Of a DNA stretch of 64,000 nucleotides, positions 35,982 to 46,479 are shown one piece after another. The DNA lies in assembly GCF_052044135.1 (NCBI RefSeq), contig NZ_JBQDYF010000009.1, forward strand, positions 1-64,000, read 5' to 3'. Position 1 is the first letter of the stretch. Each line of letters starts with the position of its first letter. The DNA is from Salinisphaera sp052044135. GTDB taxonomy: Bacteria; Pseudomonadota; Gammaproteobacteria; Nevskiales; Salinisphaeraceae. Below the pieces are notes generated by a model. The model was not told where the DNA came from. It made no database searches and saw nothing but the letters and a program-made list of their open reading frames with translations. Both the position numbers and the translations under genes were made by a program.

Positions 35982-38027
35982 ATGACGAATGATCGATCCG
36001 ATCCGGACGAAAAACGCGACAACGACGCCGAGCATGCGTCCGCCGACGAAAACAACGGAGAAAACGCATCCGGAAAAAGCGAACAGGAGCAGATCGCTCA
36101 GGCGCATTCGCCCGAAGAACAGGCCGAGAGCGGCGAGAAGAAAGAGACCCCGATCGGCCCGGGGCGCCTGCTGACCCTGTCGCTCGGCGCGCTCGGCGTA
36201 TCCTATGGCGATATCGGCACCAGCCCGCTGTACGCGCTGCGGGAATGCTTCAAGGGTTCGAGCCACCTGGCGCCGACCAACGCCAACGTCATCGGCATAC
36301 TGTCGCTGATCTTCTGGGCGCTCATTCTGGTCGTGTCGACCAAATACATGATGTTCGTCACCCGGGCGAACAACAACGGCGAAGGCGGCATGCTCGCCCT
36401 GGTCGCCCTGCTCAACCCGTGGCGTCGCGACGCCGGGCGGCACTCGGCTGTTCTGCTCAAGCTCGGCGTGTTCGGCAGCGCCCTGCTCTATGGCAGCTTC
36501 ATGCTCACGCCGGCCATTTCGGTCTCGAGTGCTGTCGAGGGCCTGAACGTCGCCACCTCGATCTTCAAGCCGTACGTGATTCCGATCACGATCGTGATCC
36601 TGATCGCGCTGTTTTCGATCCAGAGCCGCGGCACGGCAACCGTCGGCCGGTTCTTCGGTCCGGTGATGATCCTCTGGTTCCTCACCCTGGGCACGCTGGG
36701 CGTGTACGGCATCCTGCACGAACCGAGTGTGCTGGCGGCGATCGACCCGCTGCATGCGCTGGCCTTCTTCGTTCGCAATCACGGCACCGGTTTCGTGGTG
36801 CTCGGCGCGGTATTCCTGGTGGTAACCGGCGGTGAAGCCATGTATGCCGACATGGGCCATTTCGGCCGCCGCCCGATCCAGATCGCCTGGTTCGGCCTGG
36901 TCCTGCCGGCGCTGCTGCTGAACTACTACGGCCAGGGCGCGATGCTGATCCACGCGCACGGCGCCTCGGCGAACCAACCCTTCTACGAACTGGCACCGGG
37001 CTGGGCGCTGTATCCGCTGGTGGTGCTCGCCACAGCCGCGACGGTGATCGCCTCGCAGGCCGTGATCTCGGGCGCTTTCTCGCTCACACGTCAAGCGGTG
37101 CAGCTCGGTCAGCTGCCGCCGATGCGGCTGTTCCAGACCTCATCCGAGGAATACGGCCAGATCTACGTGCCGACGCTGAACTGGCTGCTCATGCTCGCGA
37201 CCATCGGGCTCGTGCTCGGCTTCCGCACCTCGACCAACCTCGCCTGGGCCTACGGCGTGGGCATCTCGTTCGCGATGACCATTACCACCTGTCTGGCATT
37301 CTTCATCATGCGCGAGCGCTGGAAATGGCCGCTGTGGATCGCCCTGCCGCTCACCCTGGGTTTCCTCGCCGTCGATCTGCCGTTCTTCGGCGCGAATATC
37401 CTCAAGATCCCGCATGGTGGCTGGTTCCCGGTGGCCACTGCGGTTCTGGTCTATACCCTGATGTCGACCTGGCGCCGCGGGCGCGAACTGCTGCGCCAAC
37501 GCCTGGTGGAAGACGAACCGGTCCCGCTCGACGAATTCATCCGGGATCTCGCCACCGACGACACCGTGCGCGTCAAGGGCACGGCGATATTTCTGACCGG
37601 CAGCGATGCCGGCACGCCGCCGATGCTGCTGCATCACCTGGAGCACAACCAGGTATTGCACGAGCATGTGCTGCTGCTCACCGTGCGAACCGAGGACGTG
37701 CCGCGCATCCCCGCGGCCGACCGGCTCGAAATCGACGATCTCGGCGAAGGCGTCTACCGCGTTTTCGCGCGCTACGGTTTCATGCAGAATCCGAACGTGC
37801 CGGTCGCGGTCCGGCTGTGCGAACGCTTCGGCCTGGATTTCGATACCGACAAGGCGACTTACTACATCGGGCGCGCGACCATCATTCCCACCGACGAAGT
37901 GCCCGGCATGATGCTCTGGCGCGAAAAACTGTTCGCTTTCATGTCGCGCAACGCCATTCAGCCGACCTCCTACTACCGCGTGCCCCCCGATCGCGTGATC
38001 GAATTCGGGCTACGGGTGGAAATCTAG
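35982..38027 (+). CDS. kup: Kup-family potassium uptake protein
   Basis: Inner-membrane K+/H+ symporter of the KUP/HAK/KT family, 681 residues with about twelve TM helices and a cytoplasmic C-terminal domain. The family signature GALGVSYGDIGTSPLYALRE occurs at about 68-87, and GGEAMYADMGHFG lies near 285. The first ~57 residues are an unusually long hydrophilic acidic extension, rich in Asp, Glu and Asn. E. coli Kup starts almost directly with the signature. The extension might be an adaptation to salt or a regulatory region. A large bulged hairpin follows the gene. Confidence 0.95.
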   Translation: MTNDRSDPDEKRDNDAEHASADENNGENASGKSEQEQIAQAHSPEEQAESGEKKETPIGPGRLLTLSLGALGVSYGDIGTSPLYALRECFKGSSHLAPTNANVIGILSLIFWALILVVSTKYMMFVTRANNNGEGGMLALVALLNPWRRDAGRHSAVLLKLGVFGSALLYGSFMLTPAISVSSAVEGLNVATSIFKPYVIPITIVILIALFSIQSRGTATVGRFFGPVMILWFLTLGTLGVYGILHEPSVLAAIDPLHALAFFVRNHGTGFVVLGAVFLVVTGGEAMYADMGHFGRRPIQIAWFGLVLPALLLNYYGQGAMLIHAHGASANQPFYELAPGWALYPLVVLATAATVIASQAVISGAFSLTRQAVQLGQLPPMRLFQTSSEEYGQIYVPTLNWLLMLATIGLVLGFRTSTNLAWAYGVGISFAMTITTCLAFFIMRERWKWPLWIALPLTLGFLAVDLPFFGANILKIPHGGWFPVATAVLVYTLMSTWRRGRELLRQRLVEDEPVPLDEFIRDLATDDTVRVKGTAIFLTGSDAGTPPMLLHHLEHNQVLHEHVLLLTVRTEDVPRIPAADRLEIDDLGEGVYRVFARYGFMQNPNVPVAVRLCERFGLDFDTDKATYYIGRATIIPTDEVPGMMLWREKLFAFMSRNAIQPTSYYRVPPDRVIEFGLRVEI

Positions 38028-38059
38028 GCGTTTACGTCCACACATAAGCACGCTATCCG

Positions 38060-38109
38060 GCGCGACAGGGCGCGACCGCAGCATGATGACTGCGGCCGAC
38101 CCTGCGCGC
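38060..38109. terminator. Likely bidirectional terminator hairpin
   Basis: An outer stem GCGCGACAGGG/CCCTGCGCGC (one bulged base) encloses an inner CCGCAG/CTGCGG stem. It lies between kup and the convergent aldo/keto reductase. There is no clear U-tract in either direction. Confidence 0.5.
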
Positions 38110-38121
38110 TGGCATTGGCAT

Positions 38122-38952
38122 TCAATAAATCTGCAGCGGCGCCGGTCCGGCCGGCGGCGGAAACAGATCATCCAGCTCGGCGAGATCGTCCGCGCTCAGG
38201 GCGATATCGACAGCCGCCGCATTCTCCGCGACGCGCGCCGCATGCGCCGACTTCGGAATCGGCATCACCTCGCTCTGATGGAGCAGCCACGCGAGCGCGG
38301 CCTGGCCCTCGGTCATCTCGCGCGACCGGGCAAATCGTTGCAATGCCGGGCTGTCCATCAGGGCGCCGCCATCGAACGGAGAATAAGCCATCGTCACGAT
38401 TCCGGCTTTTTGCAGCCAGGGCAACAACGCCCACTCGATGCCGCGTTGATTGAGATTGAACAGCAGCTGGTTGACCTGCATTTCGTGGCCGCCGGCATGA
38501 CTGAAGGCCTGCGTCGCGTCGAGGTCGAGGTTGCTGACGCCGTAATGGCGAATCTTGCCATCAGCCTGCAACCGCTCGAAGGCGCGAACGGTCTCTGCGT
38601 ACGGGGTCGCGCCCGGCCAGTGCAGCAGGTACAGGTCGAGGCGGTCGGTCCTCAGACGTTTCAGACTGGCTTCACAGGCTGCGATGGCGGCATCGAAACC
38701 GGCGTTCGACGGCAGTACCTTGCTCATCAGGAACACCGCGTCGCGCCGCCCGACCAGCGCCTCGCCCACCAGCCGCTCGGCGCGTCCGTCGCCGTACATT
38801 TCCGCGGTGTCGATCAGCGACAGACCGCGCTCGATACCGGTGTGCAGCGCTTCGATTTCAGACCGGCGCGTGTTCGGATCGTCTCCAAGATACCAGGTGC
38901 CCTGGCCCAGGGCCGGCACCGTCTCGCCACAGGGCAAGGTGAGATACTTCAT
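38122..38952 (-). CDS. Aldo/keto reductase
   Basis: NADPH-dependent oxidoreductase of the AKR family, 276 residues. The catalytic tetrad is visible: Asp and Tyr in DTAEMYGDG, Lys in LMSKVLPS and His in LYLLHWPG. The C-terminal cofactor region reads PIPKSAHAARVAEN. The start is the ATG of MKYLTLPCG, preceded on the minus strand by AAAGGAG. The longer ORF runs into the region of the divergent ATL gene. Substrate cannot be told from sequence. Confidence 0.9.
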   Translation of the reverse strand: MKYLTLPCGETVPALGQGTWYLGDDPNTRRSEIEALHTGIERGLSLIDTAEMYGDGRAERLVGEALVGRRDAVFLMSKVLPSNAGFDAAIAACEASLKRLRTDRLDLYLLHWPGATPYAETVRAFERLQADGKIRHYGVSNLDLDATQAFSHAGGHEMQVNQLLFNLNQRGIEWALLPWLQKAGIVTMAYSPFDGGALMDSPALQRFARSREMTEGQAALAWLLHQSEVMPIPKSAHAARVAENAAAVDIALSADDLAELDDLFPPPAGPAPLQIY

Positions 38953-39006
38953 AACGCAAAAAGGCTCCTTTAGCCCAGGGATGTCGTGTTCTGGCATCAT
39001 CCTGCC

Positions 39007-39324
39007 ATGTCATCGCCCTTGTCTCATGGACCTATCTTCGCGGTCGTACGCCGGATTCCGCCCGGCCGCGTCGCCACTTATGGCCAGATCGCGCGCCGGG
39101 TCGGCCGTCCGCGCGCGGCACGCCAGATCGGCTATGCCCTGCACCGTTGTCCGCCGGGTTTGCCCTGGCATCGCGTCATCAACGCCCAGGGCCGCATTTC
39201 CCTGCCCGCGGACAGCACCGCGGCACTGACCCAGCGCCGACGGCTGATCGAGGAAGGCGTTATCTTCGTCGACGGACGCATTGATCTGGCCCGTTACGGA
39301 TGGGACGACACCCGCGCCGATTGA
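39007..39324 (+). CDS. Alkyltransferase-like protein (ATL)
   Basis: A 105-residue protein resembling the C-terminal domain of O6-methylguanine-DNA methyltransferase. The active-site motif PCHR is PWHR here (LPWHRVINAQGRIS), so the acceptor cysteine is replaced by tryptophan. This is diagnostic of the ATL (YbaZ/eATL) family, which binds O6-alkylguanine without repairing it and hands it to nucleotide excision repair. The helix-turn-helix IPPGRVATYGQIARRVG is conserved. The ATG of MSSPLSHG is chosen. It starts 54 bases from the divergent reductase gene. Confidence 0.93.
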   Translation: MSSPLSHGPIFAVVRRIPPGRVATYGQIARRVGRPRAARQIGYALHRCPPGLPWHRVINAQGRISLPADSTAALTQRRRLIEEGVIFVDGRIDLARYGWDDTRAD

Positions 39325-39390
39325 CCTCGCCCATGGCACTGACGCCCGGCCGGTTATACAGTGGATATCCGATCATCAACGGGGCCTGTC

Positions 39391-39756
39391 ATGGCTGCAC
39401 TGCGCGATACCGGCGTCTCCTTCTCACCTTATTTCGAAATCCCGCCCGAACGGATGGATGAATTTCGCGCCCTGGTGGACGAGTTCGTCGCTGCCACCGG
39501 CAATGAGCCCGGTTGTCTCTACTACGGGTTCTGCTACAACGACCACCAGGCACTGTGCCGTGAAGGCTATGCCGACGGCGATGCCTTTCTTGCCCATCTG
39601 GACAATGTCGGCGAGCTGTTCGCCCGCGCCCAGCAGGTCGCGACCGTCACCCGCATGGAAATGCACGGCCCGGCGGCCGAACTCGACAAGCTGCGCAAGC
39701 CGCTGGCGGACCTCGACATCGTATGGTTCACCCAGGACTGTGGTTTCCGGCGCTGA
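39391..39756 (+). CDS. Antibiotic-biosynthesis-monooxygenase-like protein
   Basis: A 121-residue protein with the small ferredoxin-like ABM fold: FEIPPERMDEFRALVDEFVA, then ATGNEPGCLYYGFCY, then EGYADGDAFLAHLDNVGELF. Such proteins include quinol monooxygenases and stress-related dimers. No cofactor motif is visible. The ATG of MAALRDT is taken over an upstream GTG. It lies 66 bases after the ATL gene on the same strand and 132 bases before the esterase. Function is not established. Confidence 0.7.
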   Translation: MAALRDTGVSFSPYFEIPPERMDEFRALVDEFVAATGNEPGCLYYGFCYNDHQALCREGYADGDAFLAHLDNVGELFARAQQVATVTRMEMHGPAAELDKLRKPLADLDIVWFTQDCGFRR

Positions 39757-39888
39757 CGGGCCCACAACGGCTGGGGTCGCACCACAGGCTTGCGGCCCGG
39801 TCGCCCGCCCCGAACGGCTGGGCATCGCCTCAAATGGCCGCAGTGCGTAGAGTGGCCCTCTGGTTTAATTGACGAACAGGAGTCGCGC

Positions 39889-40929
39889 ATGGCACCCCTG
39901 AGCAAGTCCTTCGAAGCCGGTGCGGCGCGCGGTATGCTCGGCCTGCCGGCCGCCCTGCTCCGGCTCATGGCCGGCAAACCGATCGTGCGCGACGGCCATG
40001 CGCTTGATGTGCAGTGTCAGTTGTTGCTGAAGATCATGCGCCTGCGCGGCGCCAAACTCGGTGGCTCGGATGTGGCAACCGAGCGGCGACAAATGCGGGC
40101 GCAATCGAGTACCTTGGCGCCGCGGGCGCACAACCCGCTCGCGGTACACGAGTGGGTCGTCGCCGGTGATAACGGTGCGCTCGCAGCGCGTTGTTATCGC
40201 CCCGAAAGCGCCGATGGGGCCGCCATCGTGTTCTACCACGGCGGCGGCTTCGTGCTGGGTGACCTCGACTCGCATGACGGTATCTGCCGCGCCCTGGCCG
40301 ACCGGGCCCAGGCGACGCTGATCGCGATCGACTATCGGCGCGCGCCCGAACATGCGGCGCCGGCCGCCGCGCGCGATGCCATTGCGGCCTTCCGCGATAT
40401 TGCCGCGCGTGCAGACGATCTTGGCATCGATGCGCACCGAATCGCGGTGGCGGGCGATAGCGCCGGCGGCAACCTGGCCGCCGTGGTGGCACAGCAAACC
40501 CGACATGACGACACCGCCGCCCCGGCCGCTCAGCTCCTGCTCTACCCGGCGGTCGACTTCGCCGAGGACAAACCCTCCAAGACCCGGCTGGGCAGCGGGT
40601 TCCTGCTCGAAAAATCCTCGATGGATTGGTTCGAGGGGCATTACCTGCCCGCCAATTGTAACAAGCGCGACCCGCTGGTCTCGCCACTGCACGGCGAACT
40701 GGGCGGCGTCGCGCCGGCCATCGTGATCACGGCGGGCTTCGATCCGCTACGCGACGAGGGCGAAGCCTACGGCGCAGCGCTGCAAACGGCCGGCGTGAAC
40801 ACGATCCGCCGCTGCGAAACCGGGCTGATCCACGGCTTTGCCAACTTTGCCGGCGGCGTCGAACGGGCCAGACAGGCACTCGACCACGCGGCCGACGCGC
40901 TGCGCACCCGGTTCGACGCCATCAACTGA
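39889..40929 (+). CDS. Alpha/beta hydrolase, hormone-sensitive-lipase family
   Basis: A 346-residue esterase of family IV. The oxyanion-hole motif HGGGF is in VFYHGGGFVLGDLDSHDG, the nucleophile Ser in VAGDSAGGNLAA (about residue 190), the acid in TAGFDPLRDEGEAY, and the His in GLIHGFANFAGG. The start is the ATG of MAPLSKS, preceded by AGGAG. There is no signal peptide, so it is a cytoplasmic carboxylesterase or lipase of unknown substrate. It converges on the EF-hand gene with a 22-base gap. Confidence 0.93.
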   Translation: MAPLSKSFEAGAARGMLGLPAALLRLMAGKPIVRDGHALDVQCQLLLKIMRLRGAKLGGSDVATERRQMRAQSSTLAPRAHNPLAVHEWVVAGDNGALAARCYRPESADGAAIVFYHGGGFVLGDLDSHDGICRALADRAQATLIAIDYRRAPEHAAPAAARDAIAAFRDIAARADDLGIDAHRIAVAGDSAGGNLAAVVAQQTRHDDTAAPAAQLLLYPAVDFAEDKPSKTRLGSGFLLEKSSMDWFEGHYLPANCNKRDPLVSPLHGELGGVAPAIVITAGFDPLRDEGEAYGAALQTAGVNTIRRCETGLIHGFANFAGGVERARQALDHAADALRTRFDAIN

Positions 40930-40951
40930 ATCCGGCAACCGGGGTCGCGGG

Positions 40952-41410
40952 TCAGTTCGAGCCGCCGCCCTGCCCCCGGTTGCCGAAGGCTTGCTGCAGT
41001 TCCTCTTTCGAGATGTAGCCGTCGCCGTTGGTATCGAGCTTATCGAAATAAGGCGTCAACGCCTTGCGATACTCGCTGCGCGAGATCTCGCCGTTTCCAT
41101 TGGCATCGATATGCTTGAACCAGCTGCTGATGATCTGGTGGCGGCGTTTCTTGTCCTGGGCGGTGGCATCGGCCGGCAGCCCCGGCTGGCCGGCATCGAA
41201 TTCCTTGGCGTCCACCTGGCCGTCGCCGTTGGTATCCAGCTTGTTGAAGGCCCGGTCCTGCGCCGCGTTGGCCTCGGCTCGGCTGATCTTGCCGTCGTGA
41301 TTGGTATCGGCGCTGGTCAGGCCGGCTGCCTGCGCGGCCGTGACAAGCACCAGACCGGCGCCGCAAATGATGGCGACACGGCGGCCGGTCGCGATGGTTC
41401 GTGCAAACAT
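40952..41410 (-). CDS. Exported EF-hand calcium-binding protein
   Basis: A 152-residue protein with an N-terminal signal peptide (about 1-28, hydrophobic core AIICGAGLVLVTAA, cleavage after AQA). Four canonical EF-hand loops follow: DTNHDGKISRAE, DTNGDGQVDAKE, DANGNGEISRSE and DTNGDGYISKEE. All carry the expected acidic and glycine positions, so periplasmic or secreted calcium binding is likely. The tail is Gly/Asn-rich. Nearby genes give no clue to its role. Similar small EF-hand proteins are common in marine proteobacteria. Confidence 0.9.
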   Translation of the reverse strand: MFARTIATGRRVAIICGAGLVLVTAAQAAGLTSADTNHDGKISRAEANAAQDRAFNKLDTNGDGQVDAKEFDAGQPGLPADATAQDKKRRHQIISSWFKHIDANGNGEISRSEYRKALTPYFDKLDTNGDGYISKEELQQAFGNRGQGGGSN

Positions 41411-41891
41411 AACGGTCTCTCGTGGTCGATGGGATGGTTCGCAAATGCGATGACGTGTTGCGGGCCGCGATCCGCGACCGGATGTTCAGTCTCGTCGATG
41501 CGCGTGTCCAGGTTGTTCGCGCGGCGCCGACATGCCGGGCGCGCGTGCGAGCCGGCCCGCACGCGCTGCGTGTGGCCGGTCCGTTTGACACCGCCGGCCG
41601 TCGCATCCCTGTGGGCTGCGGCACGGTCGACGCTGGCCGTCCATCAAGCCCGACCGGAATGTGGCGGTCGCGCAGGCGATCGCTGAGCGATGGTCGGCCC
41701 AGTATACCCGCTGTCCCGCCGCCTGCGACGCGGCCTCGCGCCCGCGCGAGGTCGTGGGACTTGCACCGTGTAGCCGATGACCGTAAAGTTTAGCCTATGC
41801 TGATTTTATGAGTGCCAGACCACGATTGAACCCTGGTCTGTTTTCTCGCGACGAGCGCCGCGGCGGCATGCCGGCGCTTCGGAAGCCCCGA
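41411..41891. other. 481-base region before mntH
   Basis: The first 350 bases are GC-rich, and no gene with a family match is seen on either strand. The last part contains the mntH promoter and operator-like sequence. If mntH starts at the first in-frame ATG (41808), the non-coding region is shorter by 84 bases. Confidence 0.5.
41761..41807 (+). promoter_or_regulatory. mntH promoter with operator-like dyad
   Basis: TTGCAC (41761-41766) and TAAAGT (41784-41789) are 17 bases apart. The imperfect dyad TTTAGCCTATGCTGATTTT (41789-41807) covers the predicted start of transcription. Its position and TTAGCCTATGCT-like core resemble metal-responsive DtxR/MntR operators, but the symmetry is partial. 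Confidence 0.42.
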
Positions 41892-43190
41892 ATGAGCTCG
41901 ACCCACATCAACCATGATTTCCTGCCGGGCGAAGGTGCCACGGCGCGGGCGGCCCAGGCCGCGCTCGACGGTCACCGGCGCGGGCTCAGGCGTTTGCTTC
42001 CATTCCTCGGCCCCGCCTTCATCGCGGCCGTGGCCTATATCGATCCCGGCAACTTCGCGACCAACATTCAGGCGGGATCGAGCTACGGCTACATGCTGCT
42101 CTGGGTGGTGCTGGTTTCCAACGTCATGGCTGTTCTCATTCAGTCGATGTCGGCCAAACTGGGCATCGCGACCGGTAAAAATCTGCCCGAAATCTCGCGT
42201 GAGCGGTTTCCGCCGCTGGTCACCCTCGGGCTTTGGATCCAGGCCGAGTTCATTGCCATTGCGACCGATCTGGCGGAGTTCATCGGCGGCGCGCTCGGCC
42301 TGAATCTGTTGTTCGGCATTGCGATGTTCCCGGCCGCCCTGATCACCGGCGTTTGCTCGTTCGGGCTGCTGGAACTGCAGCGGCGCGGCTTTCGCCCGCT
42401 CGAAGCCGGCATCACCGCGCTGATCGCCGTGGTGGTCATCTCCTTCGCCTACGAGGTCTGGATCGCCCATCCGGACGGTCGCGCCCTGCTGGCCGGCCTG
42501 TTCGTGCCCACCCTGGCCGGAAGCAATAGTCTGATGCTGGCCGCCGGTATTCTCGGCGCCACGGTCATGCCGCACGTGATCTATCTGCATTCGGCCCTCA
42601 TGCAACGGCGTGTGATCGGCCGCAACGACGAAGAGCGTCGGCGCCTGTTCCGCTTCGAATTCGTCGATATCCTGATCGCGATGGGAGTGGCCGGCCTGAT
42701 CAACGGCGCCATGCTGGTGATGGCGGCCGGACTGTTTCACGGCAGTGGCGAAACCGTATCGACGCTGGAGACGGCCTACAGCCGCCTGCACGATCATGCC
42801 GGCACCCTGGCCGCCATCATGTTCGGCGTCGGCCTGCTCGCCAGCGGGTTCTCGAGTTCGTCGGTGGGCACGATGAGCGGCCAGATCGTCATGCAGGGCT
42901 ACCTGAATCGCCAGATCCCGCTGTATCTGCGCCGGCTGATCACCATGGCGCCCGCGCTGGTCCTTCTCGCCATCGGCGTCGACCCCACGACCGCGCTGGT
43001 CATGAGCCAGGTGGTGCTGTCGTTCGGTATTCCGTTCGCCCTGATCCCACTGCTGATGTTCTGTTCGAATCGGGCGTTGATGGGGAGCCTGGTCAATCGA
43101 CGGGCAACGACAGTCGCCGCCTGGAGCGTGGCGGGCGCCATCATCGGGCTGAACATCTTCCTGCTGTATCAGACGATATTCGGCCTGTGA
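41892..43190 (+). CDS. mntH: NRAMP-family divalent metal transporter
   Basis: Proton-coupled Mn2+/Fe2+ importer, 432 residues, about eleven TM helices. The metal-binding TM1 motif is DPGNFATNIQAG and the TM6 motif is MPHVIYLHSALMQ. The N-terminus is ambiguous. The ORF also has ATGs at 41808 and 41868. The ATG of MSSTHINH is chosen because GGAAG precedes it and its 32-residue pre-TM segment is close to the family norm. A promoter with a metal-regulator-like dyad lies upstream. The gene converges on an MFS exporter with a four-base gap. Confidence 0.92.
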   Translation: MSSTHINHDFLPGEGATARAAQAALDGHRRGLRRLLPFLGPAFIAAVAYIDPGNFATNIQAGSSYGYMLLWVVLVSNVMAVLIQSMSAKLGIATGKNLPEISRERFPPLVTLGLWIQAEFIAIATDLAEFIGGALGLNLLFGIAMFPAALITGVCSFGLLELQRRGFRPLEAGITALIAVVVISFAYEVWIAHPDGRALLAGLFVPTLAGSNSLMLAAGILGATVMPHVIYLHSALMQRRVIGRNDEERRRLFRFEFVDILIAMGVAGLINGAMLVMAAGLFHGSGETVSTLETAYSRLHDHAGTLAAIMFGVGLLASGFSSSSVGTMSGQIVMQGYLNRQIPLYLRRLITMAPALVLLAIGVDPTTALVMSQVVLSFGIPFALIPLLMFCSNRALMGSLVNRRATTVAAWSVAGAIIGLNIFLLYQTIFGL

Positions 43191-43194
43191 GGCC

Positions 43195-44424
43195 TCAAGC
43201 GATCGACGCGGCATGGCGCTGCCAAACGGCAAGGCGGACGACCGCGACCAGACCCAGCGCAAGAACCACCGCCACCATGGCGGCCACCCCGGCCCAGCCG
43301 TAGCCGCTCCAGAACAGCCCGCCCAGCGAGCCGACGACGCTCGATCCGAGATAGTAGCCCAGCAGATACAGCCCGGCCGCATGCCCCTTGCCGTGCTGCG
43401 CGAGCAGGCCGACCCAGCCGCTCGCGGTCGCGTGACCGGCGAAGAAGCCGATCGTCACCAGTCCGACTCCCGCGATGATCGCCAGCAGCGAATCCGGCCA
43501 CATCAACGCCAGCCCCAGCGCCATCAGCACGATCGCGAAGATGAGCATCGGCGGGCGCCCGTGACGGTCGGCGATCTTGCCGGCAACGGCCGAGGTCACG
43601 ATGCCGGCCATGTAGACGACGAACACCGAGCCAATGGCACCCTGGCCCAGCGAGAACGGCGGCTCGGACAGCCGATAGCCGACATAGTTGTAGACCGACA
43701 CGAAAGCGCCCATGAACAGAAAGCCGCAGAGGAACACCCAGGGCAGCGCGTTGTGGCGCATGTGCGACGCGACCGGGCCGGCGTGCTGGCGCAGTGTCAG
43801 CCCGCGCTGGGCCACGAAATTGCGCGAGCGTGGCAGCAAGGCAACGAACACGGCGGCGGCGACGAAGCCGATCAGACCGAGGCTGGCGATGGCCACGCGC
43901 CAGCCGAAGGCTTCGGCCAGCAGGCCGGCAATCACGCGTCCGCCCATGCCGCCGCAGGCGGTGCCGGCGATATACAGGCCGGTGGCGGTGCCCAGGTCTT
44001 CGGGGTCGGTTTCCTCCGAGAGATAGGCAATGGCGAGCGCGGGCACGCCGCCGAGTGCGAACCCCTCGAAGGCACGCGCGACCAGCAGCGTGGTCCAGCC
44101 CGGCGCGATCGCCGCCACCAGCGACAACGCAGCCGAGCCGAGCAGCGATGCCGCCATCACCGTCTTGCGCTCGATCGCGCCCGACATGAGCCCGGCCAGA
44201 AACAGCGTGAAGGCGAGCACGCCGGTCGTCACCGACAATGACAGGCTGCTGACCGCTGCCGACACCCCGAATTCGCGCGAAAACGCCGGCATCAGCGGTT
44301 GCACCGAGTACATCGACGAGAACGTCGCGAAGCCGGCGGCGAACAGCGCCAGGTTGGCGCGCAGATACGCGGGCGTGCCTCGCTCAAGGTAGTCGGTACG
44401 GGCGGTTGCGGTCGATTGACTCAT
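43195..44424 (-). CDS. MFS transporter (YnfM-like)
   Basis: A twelve-TM major-facilitator protein of 409 residues. Conserved signs are SSMYSVQPLMPAFSREFGVS near the N-terminus, LLVARAFEGFALGGVPALA (motif resembling TM4), and KIADRHGRPPML, the inter-domain motif A. Arabinose-efflux/YnfM-type drug exporters are the nearest recognisable group. Substrate is unknown. The ATG of MSQSTATAR is taken, but another ATG nine codons upstream is possible and neither has a good ribosome site. It diverges from typA. Confidence 0.85.
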   Translation of the reverse strand: MSQSTATARTDYLERGTPAYLRANLALFAAGFATFSSMYSVQPLMPAFSREFGVSAAVSSLSLSVTTGVLAFTLFLAGLMSGAIERKTVMAASLLGSAALSLVAAIAPGWTTLLVARAFEGFALGGVPALAIAYLSEETDPEDLGTATGLYIAGTACGGMGGRVIAGLLAEAFGWRVAIASLGLIGFVAAAVFVALLPRSRNFVAQRGLTLRQHAGPVASHMRHNALPWVFLCGFLFMGAFVSVYNYVGYRLSEPPFSLGQGAIGSVFVVYMAGIVTSAVAGKIADRHGRPPMLIFAIVLMALGLALMWPDSLLAIIAGVGLVTIGFFAGHATASGWVGLLAQHGKGHAAGLYLLGYYLGSSVVGSLGGLFWSGYGWAGVAAMVAVVLALGLVAVVRLAVWQRHAASIA

Positions 44425-44494
44425 CCGACAATGGTCGCATATTTGCATCATGAAGCGACCGCAGGCCTGGCAATTTCTTGCATCATTTACGACT

Positions 44495-44529
44495 TTCGGC
44501 TAGCCGAAGCGCCTTCATTGCCGGATAAT
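44495..44529 (+). promoter_or_regulatory. Palindrome and -10 upstream of typA
   Basis: A perfect 14-base palindrome TTCGGCTAGCCGAA (44495-44508) occupies the -35 region of GATAAT (44524-44529), a good -10 for typA about 35 bases before its ATG. The lack of a recognisable -35 is consistent with an activator or other factor binding the palindrome. Confidence 0.38.
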
Positions 44530-44563
44530 GTCGCGTTTTCGCATCCCGGCTGGCCCATTTTTC

Positions 44564-46396
<1,833 letters not shown>

Positions 46397-46479
46397 TATC
46401 CGCCGCCGCGGGCCGTCATGCCCGCCGCCGGCCTGCCCGCTTGTTCGACCGTCGACCCGCTCCGCCCGGAGGATTCGCC

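Noticed and set aside
35931..37094. 387-codon open frame opposite kup
   Set aside because: Composition-driven antisense frame. Kup TM helices and signature are on the plus strand.
41411..41807. Manganese riboswitch upstream of mntH
   Set aside because: No recognisable yybP-ykoY core. The dyad at the promoter suggests protein control instead.
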